Below are positions 20,867-33,399 of a stretch of DNA of 64,000 bases, piece after piece; position 1 is the stretch's first letter, and each line of letters opens with the position of its first letter. The notes under the pieces are model-generated. The model was not told the DNA's origin, did no database searches, and saw only the letters and a program-made list of their open reading frames with translations. The translations under genes were made by a program, and so were the position numbers. This stretch comes from Zantedeschia hybrid cultivar (lineage: Eukaryota; Streptophyta; Magnoliopsida; Alismatales; Araceae): positions 35,796,001-35,860,000 of the forward strand of contig JARZZO010000016.1 in NCBI GenBank assembly GCA_030544215.1. Reading direction: 5' to 3'.

Positions 20867-22055
20867 TAAGGGTTGTGGTAATGTATCCATTATTAACTCT
20901 TTGTAATTCTTTGTGAATATTACGAAGAGATTGTAGTTGAGTGGGACTCATATAATTATTCCTTGTGAATGATGTTTACTTGTTAATTTTATTTAATCTG
21001 CACTAATTACCCCCAAACAATTATGTATAGTTAGATTGAGAATAAGTAACATGCTCAGTCAAAGGAGCCAACTCGGAGTAGTTTGGTATTTTTTGAACCG
21101 GGGTGTTACACCAACCTACTTATGACATTGTAGACTTGGGTACATTAGTGAAAATAGGGTTCAAAAGTTGCATAAAATGAATACTTAGATCTATTTGACT
21201 ATGAATCATTTGTAACTTGTAAATCCTATCATTACTTTCATTAATGACTTCTCTCGATTTAGTTATATACGCTTTACAAAATGTAAGTTAGAAGTGTTTG
21301 AGAAATTCAAGGAATTTAAGAATGAAATGAAAAAGCAAATTGAAAAGAGTATTAAAACCCTTTAATTAGATCAAGAGGGTAAATACTTAAGTATATAATT
21401 TACACAATTATTAACGAATAATGATATCATTTCTCAATAGATTCCTCCATATACACTTCAAATAAATGGTGTACCTAAAAGGACGAATCACAATTTATTA
21501 AGTATAGTCTGATTTATGATGAATTTTGCCAAACTCCAGGTGTCTCTACGGGGATATGTAATCGAGTCAATTGCATATCTATTGAACAATGTTAAAAATA
21601 AATAAATAAAAAAAATCAAGTGTCTAGTCATGTCGTATGAGATATGGAAAGATAAGAAACCTAATTTTAAGCACGTTAAAATCTAAGATTATCCCGTTCA
21701 TGTTAAATGGCATAATCTAGATAAGATGGAATCAAGGAACGAACGTTGTTGATTTGTGACATATCCAAAAGAGTCTTCTGGGCACTATTCTGATCATCCT
21801 AGTGAACAAAAGATGTTCATTGCTAGGAGAGTTGTCTTCTTTTTGGTAATGGAAATGATAGTCCAAGAGATTCTTGGTAGGGTGTGTGTGAGACATGGTG
21901 CAGTGCATGTGGTTGAAGGAGTAGTCCATTTGCTCAAGAAAATGAGTATATGGAAGGACCATGTTTGTGTAAGGAACACTAGAGGGTTTTTGATGAGACA
22001 TTTATAGAATGCAGTGGAATGATGCATATTGGGTTAGTGATATCTTGTACCTGGT
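20867..22055 (+). repeat. Duplicated segment, copy 1, right part, with copia integrase remnant
   Basis: This is the continuation of the duplicated unit beyond the Harbinger element and matches 24555-25686. From about 21240 to 21850 the plus strand is a decayed Ty1/copia integrase: FINDFSRFSYIY-FTKCKLEVFEKFKEFKNEM, then LDQEGKYLS, later VSLRGYVIESIAYLLNNV and YPKESSGHYSDHPSEQK. Several stops and frameshifts interrupt it. No LTRs or reverse transcriptase were found, so the whole unit contains only a relic of a copia element. Confidence 0.75.
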
Positions 22056-24557
22056 TAGTATAACGTCGTTCATACACCCTCAATTTGTTATCTTATGTTT
22101 TTGTCCATAGTTGCTTTATTATGCTGGACTAGTGTAATGTCGTTCATATATACAGGTTGGTGATGGTATGTTGATGGAAGGTTTAACTTTAAGTTGGTGT
22201 TTCTGATAATTAGCCAAAGGGTAGCCATATGCTTGTCTATTGAAGCAGAACCAAAGCTTTTATACGATACAATGCAAAGAGCCCCAGCACACTGCATTTT
22301 TTCTAACTGTAAGTGTGGCACACATGAAGCGAAGGATGGCGGCAGCCATCACATCAGGAATTGAAGCAGTGAAACCTCCAACCTCTTTACACAAAATGTC
22401 TCGAGAGAATAGTACAAACTATTCCACAAAGCACAAAGTATCCAGAGTGTATTATTTTTTATTTTCTTTCTTGTAATCCTTATTATTCAATTAACCTTGT
22501 ACAGGTGACGTAATTTGGCTCCTCTCCTGTGTACACCTGCTGCCAATCTCATTCCGTTTGAACATGTCCTGAACATTCTTTTATGTAATTTGGCTCTCAA
22601 TATCGTTCTCTTTTTAATGGTTCTAGTCAAGTGCCCTCAATATTTCATTTACATGAGATTGTGCTGTAATTTGTGTACATATGACCCGGTCTGTGGGAAT
22701 TGTTTCTTTCTACATGTTGTAGGTTTTTTTTTTGTGGCAAAGCAGTTGAAGTGTGAGATTTGAGCTTTTTTACAGGTTATATGCTCTTTTTTTGGGTGCC
22801 CAAGGTGTACACGAGAAGCGTGCATTTTGAAATCCATTTTACAGGTTATATGTTCTTTTTTTAGGTGCTGGAGTGTACATGTGATTTGATTCTTTTTATG
22901 GTTATATGTTCTTTAGGTGTCCGAGTGTACACGAGTGTGCTTTTTGATTTTTTTTTTTTTTTTTAACAGATTATATGTTCTTCTTTCGGGTGTCCAATAT
23001 GTACACATTTTGAAATCCAGTTTACAGGTCATATGTTCTTCTTTTAGGTGCCCGAGCATACATGTGAAGTGTGCGTCTTGATTTTTAATTATGATTTGAC
23101 GTATACTCTTACATGTTCAAAATATGTTCTTACCGGTTCAAGTATGTTACCAAATGATCAGATTTACACGTATTGTCATATAGTTGAATAAGTGCACAGT
23201 TAGGGGTTCAACCATGCTAAGTATGCAAGAACCAACCATCTTTAAGTACATTTCAAACAGGTCAAACATTGTTAACCTTGTTGAAGTTAAGCATGCTGTC
23301 GAACAAGTCAAATATGTTTAATAAATGATCAATTCGATATTATTTTGGATTAGCTTGTGATCCATGTTCAGCGTACAGTCAAATGGTCAAGGATGGTCAA
23401 ACAGAGATTATTCCATAGTATTTAATTAAGCCAAATAATGTAGACAGTCAAATTATTAATCTTAATTAATATCATAATCCCTTGTAAAATATTCTAATCA
23501 AGGTTAATGAGAACTAAAACTTAAATTAATTTAACAAAAAAACAAATAATGGGTGAAGTCCATGAATTAAATCTTGATTTGGTTGGATGATAAGAGGGGA
23601 CTTAACTTAGAAGCAGGCTACTAAGCGTAAAATGGTTATTCTACCTACCTGTCTTACATTAAAGCTCACTGCGTTACCAAATCGAATAACTCAACTTATC
23701 CTATCAGGATATTCCACTGTTACCAAACGAAAAAGCTAGTTAACCTAGGTTAACCTAATCTACGGTGCTATATGAGGTGATCCCCATCCCACAATCAAAG
23801 AAGAGCAGTATTGTTCCAAATGGCCTACTCTGTTCAAGTTCAGCCGTAGAAGAAGAGTAATACATACTGGAATGTCCTTGGGGCATTGTAGTGGGTAAGC
23901 TAATTTTTAGGTCAGGCTCCACATGTCCTACCTGTCTGTATAGTACAATGTTCGATTAGACGATTAAAAAAAATGAAAAATAAAAAATCATTATTAGGCT
24001 TGACCCATGAAGAGTATTTTTTTTAGGTTCAACTTTTTATTTTCAGAGTTTTTTGGATTGTTCGATCAGACATTACACTATATGGAAGGTTAGGACATGT
24101 CGGACCCAAGTTAAAAAAAAAATCAAAAATCAAATTGTTTATCCACTACAATGCCCCCATTGCGGTTAGGGGGCATGGCAGCAATCATTATTCATAAAAG
24201 AATAATGGGGTTAACTTTTATGAAAGAGTAATACTTGCTGCAAAAATACTTGTAAAAGAATATGTGCTTAACTTTTATGATTGTAGGTGCACAATCATGC
24301 AGCCCTTTAGAGGGAAAACAGTAAGTCTTAAATGTAAGAGGAAATGTTAAGTCTTAAATGTATTTAGCACGCCATCTGATCAACGCTGAGCATATGTTAA
24401 CATATGTTACCTTCATTCGTAGACTTCACTATGAAACAGATATCAAAGAAGCGATTTACACATAATTAATATATTACCATTCAACAATAAATAACTAAAT
24501 AAGTTTGTACGTCGAATCTGATTGACTTATAGGCCATACAGAACACTAATACTTTAA
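22056..24557. repeat. Duplicated segment, copy 2, left part (empty Harbinger site at its end)
   Basis: This matches 8104-10817. The end, CTTTAA at 24552-24557, joins directly to GGCTTGTGG, whereas in copy 1 the same point is occupied by the 10-kb Harbinger element. It therefore records the pre-insertion sequence. Two deletions relative to copy 1 are visible, at about 22880 and 23231. Confidence 0.85.
23880..24157. mobile_element. Inverted-repeat MITE (copy 2)
   Basis: This is the counterpart of 10120-10416. The left end GGGGCATTGTAGTGGGTAAG pairs with the reverse complement of the right end, GGGGCATTGTAGTGGATAAA. It is slightly shorter than copy 1. Confidence 0.6.
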
Positions 24558-25686
24558 GGCTTGTGGTAATGTATCCATTATTAACTCTTTGTAATTCTTT
24601 GTGAATATTATGAAGAGATTGTAATTGAGTGGGACTATATACAAATGACTCGTATGTTTATTCCTTGTGAATGATATTTACGTGTTAATTTTCTTTAATC
24701 TGCACTAATTACCCCCAAACAATTATGTATAGTTAGATTGAGAATAAGTAACATGCCGAGTCAAAGGAGCCAACTCGAAGTAGTTTGGTATCTTTTGAAC
24801 CAGGGTGTTACACCAACCTACTTATGACATTGTAGACTTGGGTACATTAGTGAAAATATAGTTCAAAAGTTGCATAAAATGAATACTTAGATCTATTTGA
24901 CTATGAATCATTTGTAACTTGTGAATCCTATCATTACTTTCATTAATGACTTCTTTCGATTTAGTTATATACGTTTTATAAAATATAAGTTAGAAGTGTT
25001 TAAGAAATTCAAAGAATTTAAGAATGAAATGAAAAAGCGTATTAAAACTCTTTAATTAGATCAAGAGGGTAAATACTTAAGTATATAATTTACACAATTC
25101 TTAACGAATAATGATATCATTTCTCAATAGATTCCTCCATATACACTTCAAATAAATGGTGTACCTGAAAAGAGGAATCACAATTTATTAAGTATAGTCT
25201 GATTTATGATGAGTTTTGCCAAACTCCAGGTGTCACTACAGGGATATGTAATCGAGTCAATTGCATATCTATTGAACAATGTTAAAAAAAAAAAAAAAAA
25301 AAAATCAAGTGTCTTGCCATGTTGTATGAGATATGGAAAGATAAGAAACCTAATTTTAAGCATGTTAAAATCTAAGATTATCCCGTTCATGTTAAATGGC
25401 ATAATCTAGATAAGATGGAATCAAGGACCGAATGTTGTTGATTTGTGAGATATCCAAAAGAGTCTTCTTTTTGGTAATGGAAATGATAGTCCAAGAGATT
25501 CTTGGTAGGGTGTGTGTGAGACATGGTACAGTGCAAGTGGTTGAAGGAGTAGTCCATTTGCTCAAGAAAATGAGTATATGGAAGGACCATGTTTGTGTAA
25601 GGAACACTAGAGGGTTCTTGATGAGACATTTATAGAATGCGGTGGAATGATGCATATTGGGTTAGTGATTTCTTGTACCTGGTTAG
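24555..25686 (+). repeat. Duplicated segment, copy 2, right part, with copia integrase remnant
   Basis: This matches 20867-22055, including the decayed copia integrase frame. Relative to copy 1 it lacks about 75 bp where copy 1 reads GTCTTCTGGGC ... GTTGTCTTCTTTTTGG. The flanking GTCTTCT repeats suggest a deletion by slippage. The poly-A run near 25281-25302 is longer than in copy 1. Confidence 0.8.
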
Positions 25687-25718
25687 ATTAGGATGGGTCT
25701 GATGACTCAATTCCTTTA

Positions 25719-26801
25719 GCTCATGTTTGATTGCGAGATGGGGGATAACTTATCTTAGTGGGATAGATTAGGTTAAGTCCTTATTTAACCTGTTTTTGGT
25801 TTGGTAACATTGGAATATCCTCGTACGGTAACTTCAGTTATTCCATAGATAAGTAACTTTGCTTTGGTAACACATAGAATCCCCATTTAAATATATTTTA
25901 AGTTAATGCATATTTTAAATTATCATACATGTATTTTGAATCAATTATATTTAAATTATGAATATTAGATGAATTTTATATCACCCAGATATTCTTAAAT
26001 ATACCTTAGATAATAACAAAAATATGACTTAAAATAAATTATATAAATAAATTAAATTAGTAAAAATTAAAAAATAATAAATTTTATGATTATCTCTCCA
26101 CATAATTATTAAGTATGTTTGAAAAATTAAATAGTTTATTTAAACATTTATTAATATTTTCTTTTAATATTAATCAATTTTCACTCTGAACATTAGTCGG
26201 ATGTTTAAACGTCGGATGCTCCAAACGAATATCTAGATATGTCCGTTTCCGTTTCAAACATTAATCAGATGATTAATATTTTTCTTTTCACCCTGGATAT
26301 TAATCAGATATTTGGATATGTCCGCTCGATGTTTTGATTAAATGAAAATTTCAGATATACCCATTTCCGCTTCAGACGTTAATCGGATGAGTATTAATAT
26401 TTTCATTTTTGCTCCAAATATTAAGAATGATTAAATGGATATTTAGATATTCGGTTAGATGGTCTAATCTTGATCAAAGTGGATATTCAAATATGTCCTT
26501 TTTACTCTTATTATTAATTAGATGATTAGTATTTATGAAGATTTTTATTTTCACTCTGAATATTAATCAAAATAATTAACTTCGACTAACATTTATTTCT
26601 CATTAAATGGAGCATTAGCACGTGGGTTATCCCCTTCTATTTCATGTTTGGGGCTGGGATACAAAACCCAGGCTGAGAATGGGTTAAGTTTGTTTTATCC
26701 CGTTTCTAGTCCGGATAGCATAATCCTCCGGTCAAACCAAAAAAAGGGTTAGGAGCGGGATAACCTGGTTAACCGGATGCTGTCCCTCAACCAACAAGGC
26801 C
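25719..26801. mobile_element. Harbinger/Tourist-type non-autonomous element
   Basis: The left end GCTCATGTTTGATTGCGAGA follows TTA (25716-25718). The right end, in reverse complement, is GGCCTTGTTGGTTGAGGG and is followed by TTA (26802-26804). A TTA duplication and GTTTG-TTG termini suit PIF/Harbinger. The 1.1-kb interior is very AT-rich with repeated TTAATCAGATG and GGATATTTAGATATGTCC motifs and no coding frame. The left terminus resembles the end of the degenerate element near 10047. Confidence 0.6.
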
Positions 26802-26804
26802 TTA

Positions 26805-27423
26805 GGATTGGGATGGGCTCGATATAAGTAGAATTAGCACTAGGAATATATAGTTGTCCGTTATATCTTCTTCGGATTGGTTGAATACAACACATAGACG
26901 AGAGGGTTGGTGAAAGAGTGATGGAAGAGAGACAACTCAAGGTTCATTGTAAAGACCTTGATCATAGAGGGCCTCGTTCCCTTAGTTCGACTTATGGCTG
27001 TTGGTCGAAGATGACCAGCCAATGTTAAAATTTATTTTCTTCTTGGAGTGACATTTGCTGCAATGTCGTTGCACCACACCACAAGAGGCGCAGCACAGAA
27101 CTTAAAGACTGCACACTAACTATCCAATCTCATGACCACCCTGCAACCACATGGCCACCTAGCGACCAGCAACTTGTGCCAATGCCAGCCATTCTGGCCA
27201 CTGCCAAATCCCATCAGTCACCCGGACCACCTTTGGTCCATCCACAAAGAACGTTGTCAATTTTATCTTCCCCTCAAACTTGCCACCGAAGTACATTCTT
27301 TGATTGTGATTGTGCCGATACCAAACATGAGCTTAAAGATCATATCAGTGTATCACACACGCTTGCAGATTTAAAATTGAAAAATTATTTCCAAGCTATA
27401 TCTTGGTAAAATTAATTGGCTTC
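26805..27423. other. Left flank of the LINE insertion, no gene recognised
   Basis: This unique-looking sequence was contiguous with 40067 before the LINE inserted. Plus-strand frames between 27132 and 27409 are open but show no domain that I know. Confidence 0.35.
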
Positions 27424-27715
27424 TTCAGCATATACATTTTTTTTTTTAAACTTAAAAGGAGGTAAATTGATTAAGACATAGTAACAGGATTATAAAAGTT
27501 ATCTGCATCCAGAGCAGATGAAAGAACCTCAAGAAACAATGGAGAGATCCAAATGTTATCCTGTAAGGTGGAGCAAGCTAACTTTGCTAAACAATGGGCA
27601 ACGCCATTACAAGTTCTGGAGATGAACCTAAGATTTAAGGAAAGAAGTTCCATGAGATCCTGACAGTTTCGAATAATAATTTGAGTTCTCCAAGGGGGAT
27701 CCTTGGTCTTGAGGA

Positions 27716-27720
27716 CTGCA
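27716..27720. repeat. Copia target site duplication CTGCA (left)
   Basis: CTGCA lies directly outside the left LTR and is repeated at 34212-34216. Five-base duplications are standard for copia elements. Confidence 0.95.
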
Positions 27721-28110
27721 TGTTAGGGATTTTAAGAATACCTGGAGCGGAAGCCATCCCTAACGCAGAGGAAGACGATCCTGGAGTCGATCCCCACGCG
27801 CAGCGAACCTCGAACAAGAATCCACAAATTCCGAACGAGAAGACGGTGTAAACCCACGCACTGTCTCCACTGGTTTCCTCTCTCTATTTGTCTTAATGCG
27901 TATGACCTAATGAGGAGTCACAGGCTTCTTTTATAGAGAGGAGGGACCAGTCCCGTTCTTACTTCTAACAGGATCCTACCCATTACAGGATTCTTATTGG
28001 GCGCTTAATGGGTTAAGCCCAATCATATTCTATTAATTGGATGCCTAATGGTGTGCAAGTGTGCAGCCCAGTAAACACAAGTGGACCACTAATTGGATTA
28101 AAACCCAACA
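27721..28110 (-). repeat. Copia 3' LTR
   Basis: 390 bp, starting TGTTGGGTTTTAATCC on the minus strand and ending CCCTAACA. It matches 33822-34211 base for base apart from about 18 substitutions. A TATAAAAG motif is present as in the other LTR. Confidence 0.97.
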
Positions 28111-28121
28111 TTCTCCCACTT
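28111..28121 (-). promoter_or_regulatory. Copia polypurine tract
   Basis: On the minus strand AAGTGGGAGAA directly precedes the TGTTGGG of the 3' LTR. This is where plus-strand DNA synthesis is primed in LTR retrotransposons. Confidence 0.85.
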
Positions 28122-28547
28122 GATCCAACTTGTCTTAAGCACATCAAATCTTCCTTTGAAAACATACTTATAGTATAAATATATATAGTTTCAAAAGGAC
28201 TCTTGAAGATTTGACATCCTAGACATATACCTGAAGAGAAAACCACGATATGCGCGCACACGATAAAACAAAACTACACACCATTCCAATTAACGGAATC
28301 TTAAAGGTTTAAGAACAGTAAATCAAATGACATAAGTCATGGCGGCAAATGCATTCAATTACACACCACCTTCCATGTACCACAATGCCACCAACTTACT
28401 ATAATTGAATATCAAATATGGAACTGTAGATAAACTCAAACATAATGTTTATCTATTAGTCACCACTTAAACATATAATCTGCCATCCATAATCCATAAC
28501 CAACATGTATACAAAATAAATGGAAAAGGCAGAAAGTAATAGAAGAA

Positions 28548-28860
28548 TCACAACATATCTAGAGAACTGACAAGACCCATCCGAATCACATGACTACAAA
28601 AAGTGCTAGCAGGTAGTCTTTTCGTGAGTGGATTAGCAACCATAAGATCCGTTCCGATATATTCTATAGACACTTCTTGATTCTTCACTCTGTCTCTAAG
28701 AGCAAAATACTTAATGTTTAAGGTTCTACCACCTTTGAACACCTTATTGTTCTTAGAGAAGAAGACCGCAGCAGAATTGTCACAATATATCCTGATAGGT
28801 CTGGAGATGAAATCAATAGACCTGTGAGCAGATTCCGCAACTAGATGGTCTGTGCACTAG
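28548..28860 (-). pseudogene. Copia RNase H C-terminal part
   Basis: The frame reads RPIRIYCDNSAAVFFSKNN, then KYFALRDRV, SIEYIGTDLMVANPLTKRLP and a terminal stop. CDNSAA and TDLMxAxPLTK are hallmark copia RNase H motifs. The first half of the domain, with the other catalytic residues, is missing. Confidence 0.85.
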
Positions 28861-29155
28861 CCTCAAAACAAGCAATAAACTCAGCTGCCATCGTAAAAGG
28901 ACTGCATGTTGAACCTTTCCAAGACCTTTGAGATATAAGCTTTCTGAGAGAGACCAAGAATGCCTGAGGGTCTATCTCTAGTGATTTCAATGTCCAAAAG
29001 ACATAGTAGACATCACCCATATCTTTCATCTCAAAGTTCTTAGAAAGGAAAGCTTTGGTTTCGTGCAATAAACCAAGATCACTGCTGGCAAGCAAGATGT
29101 CATCCACATACAAAAGCAAGATAATGAAACTACTCCTACTGATCCTTAGGTACAA
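28841..29155 (-). pseudogene. Copia reverse transcriptase YVDD segment joined to RNase H by deletion
   Basis: The frame contains ILLLYVDDILLASSDLGLL and ETKAFLSKNFEMKDMGD, the catalytic YVDD motif and downstream block of copia reverse transcriptase. After a KLISQRSWKGSTCSP-like stretch it jumps directly to TMAAEFIACFEASAQ, which belongs to RNase H. The connection region of perhaps 150 codons is deleted. A frameshift separates it from the preceding piece. Confidence 0.85.
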
Positions 29156-30645
29156 ACATTCGTCAATAATGTTTTCCTTAAACCAAATGACAGTATGATT
29201 TCATTGAACTTTATGAACCATTGGCGGGAGGCTTGCTTAAGTCTATAAATAGATTTCCTTAATTTGCATACCAAGTGTTCTTTACCTTCAGCACGAAACC
29301 CTTGAGGTTGCTCCATATACACTTCTTTATCTAGGTCCCCATTGAGAAAAGCCGTTTTCACATCCATCTGATGTAACTCCAGGTCAAAATGAGCTACCAA
29401 GGCCATGACTATTCTGAATGAGAGCTTCTTGGAAACAGGAGAGAATGTCTCATCATAGTCAATGCCTTCCCTTTGAGTAAAACCCTTAGCTACCAATCTG
29501 GTCTTATATCGTTCAACTTTGCCTTTAGCGTCCACCTTAGTTTTGAATATCCATTTACATCCAACAAGTTTGGACCCTTTAGGTAAGTTAACGAGATCCC
29601 AGACTTGGTTTTTAGCCATAGAGTCAAGCTCTTCTTTCATGGCTTCAAACCAATAGGCAGATTTTTCACTCTTCATGGCTTGTGAAAACGTCACTGGATC
29701 ATCAATGTCACTCCTGTCTACACTATCCTCCTGTAGGTATACTATGAACTCATCAGATATGGCAGGTCTCCTGACTCTTTCAGATCGACGCAATGTTGAC
29801 CCCTGATCCACCTGAGGAGGTGGTTGGTCAACAACAGCGACATCTTCTAGCTCTAGAGCAACCTGGGGTGGACCAACAGCAACTATTTGCTCCCCTAGGA
29901 TTTCATTCCGATGAATGAATATGGGAACAACGTTGTCAGTTGTTACAGGTGTTTCAACCTGATCCTGTAACTCCTCAAAAGAAATCTCTCGAGAAGGTCC
30001 ACTCCCACTAACTCCGCCATCTTCAAGGAACCTTGCCTTATCTGTTTCTATAATGATGGGAACATAGGATGGGCAATAGAATCTATACCTTTTTGATCTC
30101 GCTAGATAACCAATGAAGAATCCACTGGTTGTTCTGAGATCAAAAACCTTTTCCTGTGGACTGTATGGTCTAGCCTCAGCTGCACACCCCCACGTGCGCA
30201 TATAGCTCACAGAAGGTTTCCTACCACACCATAACTCATAGGGAGTCCTAGGCGCAGCCTTCGTAGGAACCTTATTCACAATGTGAGCAGCTGTCTTAAC
30301 AGCTTCGCCCCACAAAGATAAAGGAAGGGTAGAATGACTCAACATTGCCCTGACCATTTCTTTAAGCGTTCGATTCCTTCTTTCTGCAACCCCATTCTGA
30401 TATGGGCTGCCAGGAGTAGTGTACTGTGGTACAATACCCTCCTCTTTAAGGAATTTAGCTAATGGACCAAACCTTTGTCCCATCTCAGTATACCTACCAT
30501 AGTACTCGCCACCTCTATCAGACCTGACTATCTTGATTACTTTCCCTGATTGTTTCTCTACTTCCTTCTTGAAATCCTTAAAGACATTAAAAACATTTGC
30601 CTTTTTCAAGAAGTAAATAGAGATACATGAATCTAGAATAGTCAT
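29146..30645 (-). pseudogene. Copia integrase core and reverse transcriptase N-terminal half
   Basis: A continuous 499-codon frame. Integrase core motifs are SDRGGEYYGRY and QYTTPGSPYQNGVAERRNRT, with the following Glu, then TAAHIVNKVP and WGCAA-ARPY. The reverse transcriptase part includes WDLVNLPKGSKLVGCKWIFK, RLVAKGFTQ-EGIDYDETFSPV, MDVKTAFLNGDL and MEQPQGF. The first catalytic Asp of the integrase lies upstream, beyond a break. In an intact element this would be the middle of one gag-pol polyprotein. Confidence 0.92.
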
Positions 30646-30873
30646 CTATAAAAGTGACAAAGTACCTCTCACCAGTCAGACAGGGTGAAAAAGGACCACA
30701 GATATCAGTGTGAATTATTTCTAAAATTCCAGAACTCCTTGTGGCATCTTTATTAGGCGTGTGTGTTTACTTTCCTTTAATGCAATCAACACATGTCTCG
30801 AAGTCAGTGAAATCCAGAGTGTGTAACACTCCTTCTCCCACTAACCTTTTGAGCCTCTTAATGGAGATGTGTC

Positions 30874-31422
30874 CTAATCTCCTATGCCACAACATGGATG
30901 AATTTTCATTAAACGCTTGTTGCCAGTAAGGACCGAAGTATGCAGGATGTTATGAGATTGTTCAATCACATTGCTAAGACACAATTTATACAAACCATCA
31001 GATATAGAACCAGTACCAATAACAATAGAATTCTTTATTAATTCAACTAAAGAGTTTCTAAGTTTGACTTGAAAACCTTTTGAATCAAGTCTTGATACTG
31101 AAACCAAATTTCTACTAAAAGATGGTACATAAAAAGTGTCTTTTAAATCTAGAACAAATCCTGATTCCATAACTATCCTATAAATTCCTACGGCCTTGAC
31201 TTGTGAGCGCGTCTTATTTCCTGAAAAGATGCTCCGCTCACCCTCATTCGGAGGCCTGTGGAAAAGGAATCCCTGCATAGAAGTGGCAACATGCACAGTA
31301 GAACCTGAGTCGATCCACCATGTACTTTTAGGAACATTGACTAAATTAGACTCATAGCAAACATAAGATGTATGCTCTCGAACACTACCACTAGTGTATT
31401 TCATTGAGGACAGTTTAGCCAT
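30874..31422 (-). pseudogene. Copia protease and gag-pre-integrase segment
   Basis: WWIDSGSTVHVA is the aspartic protease active-site region (DSG-T/S-H), followed by LDLKDTFYVPSFSRNLVSVSRLD, the usual downstream copia block. It ends near NKRLMKIHPCCGIGD, the degenerate gag-pre-integrase zinc-finger start. The gag zinc knuckle that should precede the protease is not visible, so part of gag appears deleted. Confidence 0.85.
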
Positions 31423-31845
31423 TAAAGTTCTGACTTTGGCCTTATCAGAACTAATGAACTGTTCCTCAATAGCTTTAAGAAATCCACTAGCAGTAGTCTG
31501 ATCTGGGATAGATCCCTTAATGTTCTATCTAACGTGTCCCTGAAGGAACAGAAGGCAGAGACGATTGGACTTTTCCCATTTTTCGTAATGAGTCTGCTGT
31601 TCCAATGAGCTTCCTGGAGTAAGTGGAGCCGGCATAACCTCACGTAATGCTAAATCTAAGTCCATGCAGCCTAGAGCAAAATGTACCATTTGTTTCCACT
31701 CAGTGAAATTAGTGTCATTCATGTACGGCACACTAGCATTAAATGGTGCAAACAAAGGAGAAACAACTGAAATAAACAAACACATGCTCACATATAAGGC
31801 AATGGAACTAAAATATTGCAAGTAATGAGGCAAACAGATATGCAA
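31422..31845 (-). pseudogene. Copia gag fragment
   Basis: MNDTNFTEWKQMVHFALGCMDLDLALRE is the usual N-terminal block of this copia gag type. A frameshift near 31530 leads into SNRLCLLFLQGHVR-like and DLSQIRLLLVDFL frames. The start codon is uncertain because upstream in-frame codons have no gag character. Confidence 0.75.
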
Positions 31846-32549
31846 AGTAATTTAACAACATAAAGAGAACTACTTTTTCAAGTCGTCCGATAGTTTCATG
31901 GACGAACTCCCCAAATTAACTTAAGTGATAAAACTAAAATTTATAAACATTTTGATATCAAGAGAGAATATCTTTGGGTATATAACTCTCAAGAATCGCC
32001 ATGTAGATAAATTTTATTTTATCCTACTCATGACATGAAAATAAACACTCCTTCGGGAGTTAAATTTACAATCAAGTCAAGAACACAAGTAGTTGAGATC
32101 ATTTTAATTTCTTAACGAGTATATTTTATTATTCTCCATACATAAGGTCATTTTGGTGATCTACTTACACACTTTGAATATTAAAACATCCTCCCCCAAT
32201 TAAAATGATAACAAATATCTAAATGCTCATCAATAATGTTATTTAAAACTTAATATGGTAAGATTTTATCAATCCTCGTGATTAGTGCCACTTTGGTGGT
32301 CAAACTAATCATTTGAAAATTAAAATTTACCACAAAACTACATAATAGCATTAATAATCACATAACATGACCAAAAAGGACATAAACACAATAATTAATG
32401 CAATCTTAAATGGAGATATTCATGCATGATTAAAACTGTAAAGAGGACAAATAATCACAAGAAATATCTCCTAAACTTACAGTAATAATTATTGATTCTT
32501 AAACAACATCAAACATACTTAAAACTACATTAAAATGGCTACTTAACAA

Positions 32550-33380
32550 ATTTTTAGCATGCTGTTACATATATGTCCTTTTTCTGTTTGCAGAAAGAAA
32601 ACTGAATTGCAAACATAACTTGAACAGTTTACAGAAAAATCCAGAATTGTAAACATCCTTTGCAGTTTGCAAGAACAATCAGAAATTGCAAACATATCCG
32701 TTTCAATTTGCATAAACAACTTAAATTGCAAAAATATCCGTTTCTGTTTGCAGAAATAACTAAAATTACAAACAGATTATCAGAAATTGTGTATGTATCC
32801 AAACAGATTTAAAATATGATCTTTTATCCTTTAAAGATCACTAATGGGCCTAAAATGGACCCAGAAATATGGGTCAAAGATTCAGAACTTAATGGATCAA
32901 TTAAGTGACCATTAGTGAATTTTAAAAGATAAAGATAACTAAAGGAGTATAAATTAAATGATTTTAAATCTTAAAGGATACATCTACACAAACGGATATG
33001 AACGGATGCGCGTCCGGTTCTTAACAGGTTAACGGGTTCGATTTGAGTTAGATTAACGGATTCAGATCGGTAACTTAATCGGATCCAAACTCGGGTCTTA
33101 ATGATATCCAAACGGATATCGTACCCAAAATTCGAATCTAAGACCCGTAAACTAATATCCGTTAAGGAATTATCAAATGGATCCGAATTTGGGTCTTAAT
33201 AAGATCCTAACGGATCTAATACCCAAAATAGGACCCAAATGATCCTTAACCAAGATCTGTTACGGATTTAAAATCTAACTCAAATTAAACCCAATGAATT
33301 TTTAAACCCATCATCTTCAACCTCCCAAAAAGGAAAGTTAGAGTTTAGAAATCCCAATTTAAGAAATCCAAATTTTAGAA
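32550..33380 (-). other. Copia 5' leader, repeat-rich part
   Basis: This untranslated leader lies between the GC-rich block and gag. It holds two degenerate repeat fields: TTTGCAGAAA...AATTGCAAAC units at about 32556-32790, and ATCCGTTT / AACGGAT motifs at about 32985-33250. No coding frame was seen. Confidence 0.5.
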
Positions 33381-33399
33381 AAATCGAATTTTAGGAAAC

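Noticed and set aside
29146..30645. Intact copia polyprotein
   Set aside because: The 499-codon frame is long, but the protease and YVDD parts are in other frames and parts of gag and RNase H are deleted.
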